Assembly (NCBI GenBank): GCA_964544955.1 | Contig: CAZJEB010000012.1 | Span: forward strand, 1 to 45,240 | DNA from: JAAZPT01 sp964544955 | Lineage (GTDB): Bacteria; Bacillota; Clostridia; Christensenellales; Aristaeellaceae | DNA length: 45,240 nt | Direction of reading: 5' to 3' | Shown here: piece after piece, positions 8,279 to 16,684 of the stretch | Layout: each line of letters begins with the position of its first letter | How positions within the stretch are numbered: position 1 is the stretch's first letter | Program-made: the position numbers and the translations under genes | Notes under the pieces: model-generated | Told to the model about the DNA's origin: nothing | Seen by the model: only the letters and a program-made list of their open reading frames with translations | Database searches by the model: none

Positions 8279-11278
8279 TTAGTTAATTATTACAGGCATT
8301 GGTGTTGGTGTTGGTTCATCAACTACTGGTAGCAACTCTTCTGGAACAGCGCTTATAATAGGCTCATTTGTAGGCAATATTTCAATAAATGGCTCTGGAG
8401 TTTGTACTGGCTCTTCCTTTACTTCTTGTTCTAAAACAGCGGGCACATCTTCTATTTTTTTAAACCTATAATAGTTGCGTGCCTCAGTTTCCTTTTCCCT
8501 TATAGCAAGCTCTGTACGTCCAAGGCTTGATATTCCATAGGCGTCTACCAATGTTTCCAAGCTTTCGCCTACGTACAGGCTATAGTTTTCAACAAAGTAA
8601 AGCTTATATTCTTTATTGTTTATAATACAACTACCATCATTATTAAACTGAGCCTTAACACCATCACTTGTTTCCCATGTTCCAAGCAATTGATAGGTTC
8701 TTTGGTTTAACTTGTTGCTTACATCCTTAAAATCTAAAATATTATTATAGTATTTTAAGGCAGTGAAAGCATCTTTGTTTTTATAAGCTTCATTTGCTAA
8801 TTCATAACTGGCATTTTGATAAATTTGAGCTAAATCTTCATATTTGGATGGCAAGTTTTCTAAATTTTTGTCCTTTAAGGCATCATATATGGCTTTTTGT
8901 TTGCCATCCTTTTGCCCTTGCCTTGCTAACATTGCAGCAGATTCATAATATTCATTATAGCATTGTTCTGCCCTTGTAGGTGCGTCACGCCATTGCCCAA
9001 GTTCTGCAAACAATATTGCAGCTTCTAAAACCTCACCCTTTGAATACACTTCTTCTGCAAGGCTGTATTTGCTTAACATATATTGAGTTTCGCCATCACG
9101 GAAGTTAGTTACCTTAGCAAATTCTTCCATAGCTAAACGGTACTCATTCTTCTCCATATAAGCAACACCAATGGAATAGTTTATATCATCAATAATATCT
9201 TGAGCATCTTCTGAATCCACAGCAGAAAGCATATCAACAGCGCCTTTTAAGTCGCCCTCATCCTTTAGCTTCATCGCCAATTCATATATAGCCTTGTTTG
9301 CTTGTTCAGGTGAATTAGAGTAATCCCCTAATTGCTTAAATATATCATGAGCAAGCTGATAATCTTCATTATTAAAATGACTTTCTGCAACCTTGTATAA
9401 GGATTCTTTTGCCCTTTCTTCACTATCAGAAAATTTACCTAAATCCCCAAACAACTTAGCTGCATTTTCATAGTTGCCAGTAGTAAACTCTTCTTCTGCA
9501 CTACTATAAGCTATCATTTGAAGCCTTTGGCTTGAATCGCTATATTCCCCAAGGGCTGTAAATTTTTCAATAGCTGCTTGTTTGTTGCCTGCTTCCAAGT
9601 CCTTTTCTGCAAGCTTATAGTTAATTTGAGCTTTTAATTCGTTTACATCATCACTACCTTCAATGCCATCCAACATTTTTAAGGCTTCATCTAATTCACC
9701 ATTATTCATTGTAGATTCTGCTATGCGGTAAACAGAGTCTTTATACATTACTCCTGCATCAGTAAAGTCTTGTATACCCACAAGGTAGTCTATTGCTTGT
9801 TCATATTCGCCATTATTGTAGGCTTGTTTGCCCGCTTCATATAGGCACGAGTTTGCCTTTGTACGAGCATCAGGATAAAGTGTAGCTGCATCTTTTGAGT
9901 TTGCAGCTTTTAAATAAAGCTCACCAGCACGGGCAAATTCTTGGGTTTCAAACAAGGTAGCAGCAAGTTTGTAGCCAGCATCAACTAATAATGCATCACT
10001 ATCCTCAAAGCCTTGTGTTTGGTCAAAGAATAGAAGTGCATCTTCATAATTATTTTCATTCAATGCAGCTTTACCAAGGTTATATAGGCATTCTACAACT
10101 TTTTCACCACTATCACTATAATTACCCAAACCAATGAATATTTCATAGGCATCGGAATATTCTCCAGCTTTTAGGAAATCCTCAGCTTTACCATAACTTG
10201 CAGCATTAAGCTTAACTTTAGAGTCGCCATAGTTACTAATATTATTAAATATATCTATTGCCTCGTCATAGCGTTTTTCATTTATATAAAGGTCGCCTAG
10301 TTTATAACGCGCCTCCATGGCAAGTTCTGCGCTATTGGAATATTCACCTAAAGGAATAAGGCCTTCCATTGCTTCCTTTAAGGATTTTTCAGTATTTAAT
10401 TCTATATTATTCTTTACAATCCCTAGGTTGCTTTCCTGTAACCTTTCGCTTATATCATAGCGTTTTGGTAATTTGTTTAGAATAGTAATAGCCTCTTCGT
10501 ATTTGCCTTCTTTAATTAAATTTGTTGCTTGATTATCATTATAAGCGGGCAAGCCATAGAAATATACAGCAAGGCCAATTAAAGCAACCACAAACAATAC
10601 AGCAAGGCTAATTAGATTCTTTTTGTTTTTTTGTTTTTTACGTTCTTGAATTTTTCTTTGTTGTTCAACTTTATTGGCAGCCTCTATACGGGCAGCTTTA
10701 TCATCTTCGCTAAGTTTACTTTGAAATTCCTTAACATTTTTATCAATAGCCTGCTTATTAAATTCAGAGAATATTTGTAATTTTTCCCTACCACAACGAA
10801 CACAGGCAAACTCATCTTCAGGGTTGGGTCTGCCACAAACACACACCCAAAGTTCACCTTGTTGTGAAGGATAAGCTATTGCATCATTACCTGCCAAACT
10901 TTTTAAATTGCTTAAATTTTTACCCTCTGGTAATAAGTTTAATGTATATTCCGCTTCATCTATATTTTCATTACGCCAAACGGCATTATCAACAAACCAT
11001 AGTTTTTCTATGTTAAGCTGGGTATATTCCACATCTTCAACATCTGCCGCTTCAAAGCTAAGGTCTACTGCTTTGCGTGTTTCAGCAACAAAGCCACTAA
11101 GCCTTTCCCTCTGTTCAAACAGAATATCATCATCAGCATCAAAGAAGCTTAAAATAACTTCTATGCTGTTTATGCTCTTTTCTGCTAAGTTATTAAGGGT
11201 AAATGTGCAAACTTGATTACCTGCTGTTGGCAGCTTAATGTTAATAAGCTCAACAGGGCATGTAAAATCTATTCTCAA
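8279..11278 (-). CDS. Large zinc-ribbon, single-span membrane protein with many TPR-like repeats
   Basis: 999 aa. Order of parts: an N-terminal beta-rich region (1-140), a zinc ribbon with C146, C148, C159 and C162, a basic lysine/arginine-rich stretch (about 205-221), one transmembrane helix (about 222-243), then roughly a dozen or more repeats of about 40 residues with the theme YxLAexxxxxGxYxxAxxxFxxLGxYxDS (about 245-845), a small beta-type domain starting LLGTWETSDG, and a proline/threonine-rich tail. The zinc ribbon should be cytoplasmic and the repeats outside, by the positive-inside rule. The start is TTG (11276-11278) with AAGGAG 7 nt upstream. It follows the exported protein gene by 11 bp. 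Function is unknown; a scaffold at the envelope is plausible. Confidence 0.85.
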   Translation of the reverse strand: MRIDFTCPVELINIKLPTAGNQVCTFTLNNLAEKSINSIEVILSFFDADDDILFEQRERLSGFVAETRKAVDLSFEAADVEDVEYTQLNIEKLWFVDNAVWRNENIDEAEYTLNLLPEGKNLSNLKSLAGNDAIAYPSQQGELWVCVCGRPNPEDEFACVRCGREKLQIFSEFNKQAIDKNVKEFQSKLSEDDKAARIEAANKVEQQRKIQERKKQKNKKNLISLAVLFVVALIGLAVYFYGLPAYNDNQATNLIKEGKYEEAITILNKLPKRYDISERLQESNLGIVKNNIELNTEKSLKEAMEGLIPLGEYSNSAELAMEARYKLGDLYINEKRYDEAIDIFNNISNYGDSKVKLNAASYGKAEDFLKAGEYSDAYEIFIGLGNYSDSGEKVVECLYNLGKAALNENNYEDALLFFDQTQGFEDSDALLVDAGYKLAATLFETQEFARAGELYLKAANSKDAATLYPDARTKANSCLYEAGKQAYNNGEYEQAIDYLVGIQDFTDAGVMYKDSVYRIAESTMNNGELDEALKMLDGIEGSDDVNELKAQINYKLAEKDLEAGNKQAAIEKFTALGEYSDSSQRLQMIAYSSAEEEFTTGNYENAAKLFGDLGKFSDSEERAKESLYKVAESHFNNEDYQLAHDIFKQLGDYSNSPEQANKAIYELAMKLKDEGDLKGAVDMLSAVDSEDAQDIIDDINYSIGVAYMEKNEYRLAMEEFAKVTNFRDGETQYMLSKYSLAEEVYSKGEVLEAAILFAELGQWRDAPTRAEQCYNEYYESAAMLARQGQKDGKQKAIYDALKDKNLENLPSKYEDLAQIYQNASYELANEAYKNKDAFTALKYYNNILDFKDVSNKLNQRTYQLLGTWETSDGVKAQFNNDGSCIINNKEYKLYFVENYSLYVGESLETLVDAYGISSLGRTELAIREKETEARNYYRFKKIEDVPAVLEQEVKEEPVQTPEPFIEILPTNEPIISAVPEELLPVVDEPTPTPMPVIIN

Positions 11279-11289
11279 ATTAATGCTCC

Positions 11290-12483
11290 TTATTTTGTGT
11301 AGTAGATAATCTCATTCAAATAGTCATTTGTAAAGTTAAGGTTCATTATTACTGTGTATTTATTTTCGGGTGTAGGGGCAACATCAATAGCATAAGTTAG
11401 TGATATACCATTTTCACCATAACGAGCAACGCCATAGGGTGCATTTACGCTATCGCCATAAAGTTGTTCAACCATGCTATCACTAAGTATGCCTTCACCA
11501 GAACGGAACTTGGAGAATACAGAGGGGAACCCATCACCAACTTTTATGCCCCTTGACGCTTCTATGTTTATATCACTTATAGTAATTTTATCGCAACGTA
11601 TAAATTTTTGGTCCTCATCAAAAAGGAATGTGATTTCTATACCGCTCCAATTAAGGGTTCTGTACCATTTTCCATCGTCATTTTTCATTGTATTATCGGT
11701 ATCTGGTTCACCAAATTTTTGTATGGCATCATTAGGTGTAAGCTCAACAAAGTCTATACCTGCAAAGTTTAAATCTTCCCTAACAAACATATCAAGTTGG
11801 GCGCCATCTGTACTACTGTAATAACCATGGTAACTTTTTAGATCCCTAACACGTTCAATTTGTTTTAAGCCTTCTTCAACTTCGCTTGGGGTAACAATTT
11901 CTTCAAGGCCAAATACCCCATAGGAATAAATTTTATTATCTTCTATGTTATATGAAAGTTTTATATCGGAGTAAGTATTATCCGGCATGGTTTCATGTAT
12001 TGTATATTCTACTGTTGTAATATTTTGGCCATTGCGCATTACAGAGCCCCAATATGCCCTATCAGGCATTTGGTTTTGAATATAAAGGGCAGCCATATCA
12101 TAATCACCATCAAGTAGTGGATTATCGTTTGGATATTTTTCCAATAATGTAGTATAGCTATCAAAGCAAAGAACCCCACGTGGGTCTGGAACTTTACTAT
12201 CTACAACTTGTATACCAAGTAATTGGGCACCATCAATAATAGGTTTGCTGTAATACAATGTAGCAAAACTATATTGATATTCATAACCGTACTCTGTTTT
12301 ATTATCCTCAGTTATAGGCGAATTTAATGGAGATGTTTGACGAGCATTGGTTTCCATTAACTTAACCCACTCACGAATTTCTACACCACTAGGAACATTA
12401 TCAGTATCCCCTTCTGCAAAGGCAAAAGAAAATAAAGCTAATGCCACCAAAGCACTTATAATTAAAAAACGGAAATATTTCAT
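11290..12483 (-). CDS. Exported protein of unknown function
   Basis: 397 aa. A clear signal peptide (about 1-23, ending FAFA-E) without a lipobox cysteine is followed by a mixed alpha/beta sequence that I do not recognise. Two parts near the middle and end (NDAIQKFGEPDTD and GIKVGDGFPSVFSKF) resemble the short repeated segments of small secreted beta-rich domains of the SmpA/BamE-like kind, in which a glycine-Asp turn precedes a helix; this is only a resemblance. ATG has GGAGG upstream. It is the first gene of a four-gene run with the TPR protein, acyltransferase and M29 peptidase, which suggests an envelope role. Confidence 0.8.
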   Translation of the reverse strand: MKYFRFLIISALVALALFSFAFAEGDTDNVPSGVEIREWVKLMETNARQTSPLNSPITEDNKTEYGYEYQYSFATLYYSKPIIDGAQLLGIQVVDSKVPDPRGVLCFDSYTTLLEKYPNDNPLLDGDYDMAALYIQNQMPDRAYWGSVMRNGQNITTVEYTIHETMPDNTYSDIKLSYNIEDNKIYSYGVFGLEEIVTPSEVEEGLKQIERVRDLKSYHGYYSSTDGAQLDMFVREDLNFAGIDFVELTPNDAIQKFGEPDTDNTMKNDDGKWYRTLNWSGIEITFLFDEDQKFIRCDKITISDINIEASRGIKVGDGFPSVFSKFRSGEGILSDSMVEQLYGDSVNAPYGVARYGENGISLTYAIDVAPTPENKYTVIMNLNFTNDYLNEIIYYTK

Positions 12484-12663
12484 ATTACAACCTCCGAAAC
12501 CATATATTAAATAAGTTTAATAATTAAAAACTAAATTATTCCACCAAAATTGTAGCATAAAAGCCTTTAAAAGTATAGTATATTTTTACATTTATTTGCA
12601 ATTTAGTCACAATTTATAAATTATTTTGTAATATATTTAAATTTTTATAATATTTTTATAAAC

Positions 12664-12704
12664 TTGAAGTTAAAAGCTATAAATACTATAATGTTATAGT
12701 ATTT
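12664..12704 (+). promoter_or_regulatory. ABC-F promoter covered by a perfect palindrome
   Basis: TTGAAG (12664-12669), a 17-bp spacer and TATAAT (12687-12692) form a promoter. AAATACTATAA (12681-12691) and TTATAGTATTT (12694-12704) are perfect 11-bp inverted arms around TG and cover the -10 and the likely start of transcription. This is the arrangement of a repressor operator. The palindrome is also 18 bp upstream of the gene start. The rest of 12484-12663 is AT-rich spacer between divergent genes. Confidence 0.6.
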
Positions 12705-12721
12705 TAATGCAGGAGTAATTA

Positions 12722-14638
12722 ATGATTATATTATCAGTACAGGATATAGTAAAATCCTTTGGAATAGATGAAATATTAAAAGGCATCACCTTTTCCCTCC
12801 AAAACGGCGAAAAGATGGGCTTAGTTGGCGTAAACGGTTCTGGCAAAACAACCCTTATGAAAATAATAGCTGGTGAAAGTAATGCAGATAGTGGCCAAGT
12901 GCATAAAAATAAGGATTTAAAAATTGGTTACCTTGCCCAAACAGACGATATAGATGAAAATTTAAGCATATACGAGGCTATGATTCAACTTTTTGAAGAA
13001 ACCATAGCAAAAGAAAAACGCATAAAAGATGTGGAAAAAGAACTTTCCCACGCTAAAAATGATGATGAGGCTATACGCTTAGCCGACCTTTACCATAGGT
13101 TAAACGAAGAATTTATGGCAATTGAAGGTTATGCTTATGAGGGCGAAATTAAGGGCGTTTTAAATGGTTTAGGCTTTAGCGAGGAATATTATCCAAGATT
13201 AGTTAAAACCCTTAGTGGTGGCGAAAAAACAAGGCTTTCTTTAGCAAAGTTATTGCTACAAAAACCTGAGCTTATACTTATGGACGAGCCCACTAACCAC
13301 CTTGATTTAAATGCTTTGGCATGGCTAGAGGACTATTTAATTCAATATAAAGGCGCAATAATGCTAATATCCCATGATAGATACTTTTTAGATAAAGTAT
13401 GTAATAGCATGGGTGAAATATTAAACGGTAGGATGATGAAGTTTACTGGTAACTATTCAGAATACCAAAAAAAGCGTGCAATAGATTTTGATGCAAGAAT
13501 GAAAGCATTTACATTGCAACAAAAACAAATTGAGCGTGAAAAAGCCATAATAGAACGTTACCGTAGTTTTAATAGGGAAAAATCAATAAAGGCTGCGGAA
13601 AGTAGACAAAAGCGCTTAGAAAAAATTGATATATTAGAACGCCCTGATGAAGAAAAGCAAATAAACTTTAAGTTTGAAGCAAGAGTTCGTACTGGCGAGG
13701 AAGTTTTAAAGGTTCACGAATTATCAAAAAGCTTTGATGATAGAGTATTGTTTAAAGATTTAAACTTTAAACTTAGAGCTGGGGATAGAATTGCCCTTAT
13801 AGGCGCAAACGGTATTGGTAAATCAACTTTATTTAAAATAATAATGAAGTTAGAAGAACCTGATACTGGATATACAGCCTTTGGCGCAAATGTTGACCCA
13901 GGCTATTATGACCAACACCACAGAAGTTTGCACCAAAACAAAACCATACTTGATGAAGTGTGGGATAGGTTCCCCAAACTAAACCAAAGCCAAGTTAGAG
14001 GGGCATTGGGATTGTTCCTTTTTACAGGGGATGATGTATTTAAACCCATAAATCAACTATCTGGCGGCGAAAGAGGTAGGGTTGCATTAACAAACTTAAT
14101 GCTTAAACAAAACAACTTTTTACTGTTAGACGAGCCAACTAACCACTTAGATGCAGATAGTAGAGAAGTGCTTGAAGACGCTTTAAGCGATTTCAAGGGC
14201 ACAATAATAGCAATAAGCCATGACAGGTATTTTATAAATAAATTTGCCACAAAAATTATGCTTATGGAAGATGATGGCATAACAGAATATTTAGGCGACT
14301 TTGACGATTATATTGAAAAAAAGAACAGACCTGTAGAGCCTAACACAGAAAACGGCGGTTTAAGTAAAACAGAAATTCAAAAAATAAAGCGCCGTGATAA
14401 AGAAAGTAAACAAAGATTAAAAGAATTAAAAGCTGATTTTACAAACATAGAAAAAGCCATAATAGAATCGGAAAACAAGTGCAAAGAGCTTGAAATGCTA
14501 CTTGCAGACCCTGACACATACAAGGATAACGAAAAAGCCACAGAGCTTCATAAAGACTATGTTGCTGAACAGGATAAGCAACATGAAATGTATGATAAGA
14601 TGGCTGAATTAGAAGAGCTTTTATCTGAACTAGAATAA
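12722..14638 (+). CDS. ABC-F family ATPase (Uup/YdiF type, ribosome-associated)
   Basis: 638 aa with two intact ABC domains and no membrane segment. Domain 1 has GVNGSGKTT (36-44), LSGGEKTRLSLAKLLL and LILMDEPTNHLDLNAL. Domain 2 has GANGIGKST, LSGGERGRVALTNLML and LLLDEPTNHLDADS. Between them is the charged linker with many K/R/E residues that reaches into the ribosomal peptidyl-transferase side in this family. The last 100 residues or so (KIKRRDKESKQRLKELKAD onward) form a coiled coil as in Uup. Such proteins act on stalled ribosomes; some confer resistance to ribosome-targeting antibiotics, but nothing here shows which role applies. ATG follows GCAGGAGTAATTA. It stands alone between divergent and convergent neighbours. 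Confidence 0.93.
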   Translation: MIILSVQDIVKSFGIDEILKGITFSLQNGEKMGLVGVNGSGKTTLMKIIAGESNADSGQVHKNKDLKIGYLAQTDDIDENLSIYEAMIQLFEETIAKEKRIKDVEKELSHAKNDDEAIRLADLYHRLNEEFMAIEGYAYEGEIKGVLNGLGFSEEYYPRLVKTLSGGEKTRLSLAKLLLQKPELILMDEPTNHLDLNALAWLEDYLIQYKGAIMLISHDRYFLDKVCNSMGEILNGRMMKFTGNYSEYQKKRAIDFDARMKAFTLQQKQIEREKAIIERYRSFNREKSIKAAESRQKRLEKIDILERPDEEKQINFKFEARVRTGEEVLKVHELSKSFDDRVLFKDLNFKLRAGDRIALIGANGIGKSTLFKIIMKLEEPDTGYTAFGANVDPGYYDQHHRSLHQNKTILDEVWDRFPKLNQSQVRGALGLFLFTGDDVFKPINQLSGGERGRVALTNLMLKQNNFLLLDEPTNHLDADSREVLEDALSDFKGTIIAISHDRYFINKFATKIMLMEDDGITEYLGDFDDYIEKKNRPVEPNTENGGLSKTEIQKIKRRDKESKQRLKELKADFTNIEKAIIESENKCKELEMLLADPDTYKDNEKATELHKDYVAEQDKQHEMYDKMAELEELLSELE

Positions 14639-14647
14639 ATAAAAACA

Positions 14648-14678
14648 CTAGCCTTTATATTTAAGGTTAGTTTTTTTT
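14648..14678 (+). terminator. Terminator of the ABC-F gene
   Basis: CTAGCCTT (14648-14655) pairs with AAGGTTAG (14663-14670) with one G-U pair, followed by eight T residues (14671-14678). It starts 9 bp after the stop codon. Confidence 0.9.
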
Positions 14679-14721
14679 ATGCCACTTTATTTAAAAATCA
14701 GTAAAAACATAAAAATTCGAA

Positions 14722-14759
14722 AATAAAAAGTCGAAGATTTCAATGAAATCTTCGACTTT
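14722..14759 (-). terminator. Terminator of the secreted flavin reductase gene
   Basis: AAAGTCGAAGATTTC (14727-14741) and GAAATCTTCGACTTT (14745-14759) are perfect 15-bp arms with a 3-nt loop. On the minus strand the stem is followed by a U-rich tract. The symmetry could also stop plus-strand readthrough. Confidence 0.85.
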
Positions 14760-14810
14760 AAAATATAATTAGAAATTACTAATATATTTCAGTACTTTAG
14801 CATAGCTAAA

Positions 14811-16487
14811 TTATTTTTGAAGTGCTAATGCTGCATTTTCACCAGCAATGCGTCCAAATATAACTGATTGTGAGAAACCTGCGGATTGGTATGTAACCTC
14901 ACCAGCGCCATAAAGTCCTTCTACTACGCTACCATCTTCATAAAGTGCTTCTGCTTTTTCGTTACAAGCTAATCCACCTTTTGTCATGTGGTTTGCTGCT
15001 TCAATTTTATGTGCATAGTATGGGCCTGTTGGTAGGTATTCCCTTTCAGGAGTATGGCCGAATTCATCTTCAGTTTTATCTACTGCGTTTTTATTGTAAG
15101 CTTCAATTGTTGCTACAAGGTTAGCTTTATCAACCTTCATAAGGTCTGCTAATTCTTCAAAAGTATCTGCTTTTAACCATTTACCAGCTTTTACTTGTTT
15201 TCTAACGTTAGCATTATCATCAATTTTCTTGGAATCTACTACGTTCCATGCAACATCTTGCTCTAAAATAGCCTTACCCATTTCAAGGCCACCTTTACGC
15301 TCGTTTGTAAAACGTTTGCCTGTGGAGTTAACAAAGATTGTGCCTGCACCACTATTTGTAAGGTCTCTATCCGGAACAAGTATATTTGCGAATACAGAAA
15401 TTGTATCCATATGTTCTAACTTCATGCCATATTTTTCAAATATCTTAACAAAATCGCCTGTGGTTCCTATTTGGTTTGAGGTATTTAATACTTCATAACC
15501 AGGTGCATATTCTTTTAAGAATTCTTTATTACTTGCAAAGCCACCAGTGGCAATAATTGTAGCATCGGCTAAAATATTGTAGTTTTCATTATTGTTGTTT
15601 ACTACAGTAACACCAACTACTTTTTTGCCATCCATAACAAAGTCGGTTCCCTTTGTGCCTGTTAAAATCTTTACGCCTAATTCAGCTGCGCCATTTTCTA
15701 AGCCATGAAGTAGGTTATCACCAGCATATGTATCTTTATCTGTCATATGGCCACGGTTGCCATAGTAGTGGTTTAGTTCAACGCCTAAATCCCTTAACCA
15801 AGCATCAACACTGCCTGCACCATCAGCCCAAACTTGTTTTCTTGCGTCTGTATCTAATGATTTAGCCATGCTTTCAAGCCATTTTTCCCTAGAGTCTTCT
15901 ACATTTGCTGCTTTTTGAGCTTCTGAGTTGTAGATACCAAAGAAGTTTAAGTTGAATTTGCCGTTACCGCCCAAAATATCTAGTTTTTCTATTAAAACAA
16001 CATCAACTTCTGGATTAGCTTGTTTTGCAGATATAGCTGCTGCCAAGCCTGCTGGGCCACCACCTACAACAAGAATGTCTGTTTTTAAATCTTCTATTGT
16101 AGTTTGAGGTTTTTCAACATTTGATTTCATTTCAATTTTAATTTCTGCACCACCAGCTTGTTTAATAGCATCAGCTACAGCTTTTTTTATTGCATAGCTT
16201 GTAAAAGTTGCTGCTGAAACACTATCAACCTCGGGTGAATTAGCTTCTAAAATTCTATCTTTTAAAACTGGGAAAGCGCGATCAATTACTGTTGCACTTT
16301 CATGGTGTTCACCTAAGCTTATATCTGCTATTTTAGAATCTTTAATGCTAACTATTACTTCAAGTTCCCCACCATATCCAAATGCTTTTGAAGTATAATC
16401 ACCATCAGTTAGTGTAGCGGAAGCCATTCCAACGGAACCTAAAATTAGCCCCAACACCATAAACAACACGAATAACCTTTTTAACAT
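14811..16487 (-). CDS. Secreted FMN-binding/FAD reductase of the fumarate-reductase superfamily, substrate unknown
   Basis: 558 aa. Signal peptide (1 to about 24, ending ASA-T, no lipobox). An FMN_bind domain (about 27-112) carries the flavinylation-type motif DSVSAATFT with T94 as the likely covalent FMN site. The FAD_binding_2 domain starts at ILVVGGGPAGLAAA (138-151). The segment GKRFTNERKGG replaces the usual NE-to-catalytic-Arg stretch, and after AGEVT the protein reads YQSAGFSQSVIFGR, about eight residues shorter than fumarate reductases, removing the HGANRLGG loop with its catalytic arginine. Known relatives reduce fumarate, urocanate, cinnamates and similar enoates outside the membrane. 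This one should use another acceptor. ATG has AGGAGG. Its FMN transferase and electron donor are not in the window. Confidence 0.85.
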   Translation of the reverse strand: MLKRLFVLFMVLGLILGSVGMASATLTDGDYTSKAFGYGGELEVIVSIKDSKIADISLGEHHESATVIDRAFPVLKDRILEANSPEVDSVSAATFTSYAIKKAVADAIKQAGGAEIKIEMKSNVEKPQTTIEDLKTDILVVGGGPAGLAAAISAKQANPEVDVVLIEKLDILGGNGKFNLNFFGIYNSEAQKAANVEDSREKWLESMAKSLDTDARKQVWADGAGSVDAWLRDLGVELNHYYGNRGHMTDKDTYAGDNLLHGLENGAAELGVKILTGTKGTDFVMDGKKVVGVTVVNNNNENYNILADATIIATGGFASNKEFLKEYAPGYEVLNTSNQIGTTGDFVKIFEKYGMKLEHMDTISVFANILVPDRDLTNSGAGTIFVNSTGKRFTNERKGGLEMGKAILEQDVAWNVVDSKKIDDNANVRKQVKAGKWLKADTFEELADLMKVDKANLVATIEAYNKNAVDKTEDEFGHTPEREYLPTGPYYAHKIEAANHMTKGGLACNEKAEALYEDGSVVEGLYGAGEVTYQSAGFSQSVIFGRIAGENAALALQK

Positions 16488-16525
16488 AAAACTCCTCCTA
16501 ATTGTTAATTTTATAACACACTAAT

Positions 16526-16555
16526 ATTATAACATATGTTTATAATAAGAATCAA
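16526..16555 (-). promoter_or_regulatory. Promoter of the secreted flavin reductase
   Basis: On the minus strand TTGATT (16550-16555), an 18-bp spacer and TATAAT (16526-16531) form a plausible promoter, about 38 bp upstream of the start codon. Confidence 0.6.
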
Positions 16556-16569
16556 TTATTTTATGATAA

Positions 16570-16630
16570 TTAATCACATTTATTTTGTGTTTTCAACATT
16601 ATTTAATTTATGTTGTTAATCACAATTATT
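16570..16630 (-). repeat. Direct repeats and dyads upstream of the flavin reductase promoter
   Basis: TTAATCACATTTATT (16570-16584) and TTAATCACAATTATT (16616-16630) differ at one base and are 46 bp apart. Between them lies the dyad CAACAT (16594-16599) / ATGTTG (16610-16615). All are upstream of the -35. They look like activator sites; the TCACA core recalls CRP/FNR-type half-sites, but the full consensus is not met. Confidence 0.5.
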
Positions 16631-16643
16631 AAAACTAAATTAA

Positions 16644-16679
16644 AAAAGCCATATAAGCATTTGTACTTATATGGCTTTT
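16644..16679 (-). terminator. Terminator of codBA
   Basis: AAAAGCCATATAAG (16644-16657) and CTTATATGGCTTTT (16666-16679) form a perfect 14-bp stem, with U residues at the 3' side on the minus strand. It begins 5 bp after the codA stop. Confidence 0.88.
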
Positions 16680-16684
16680 ATTTA

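Noticed and set aside
14811..16487. Annotation as fumarate reductase
   Set aside because: Key arginine loop is deleted and the other arginine region differs, so the name would mislead.
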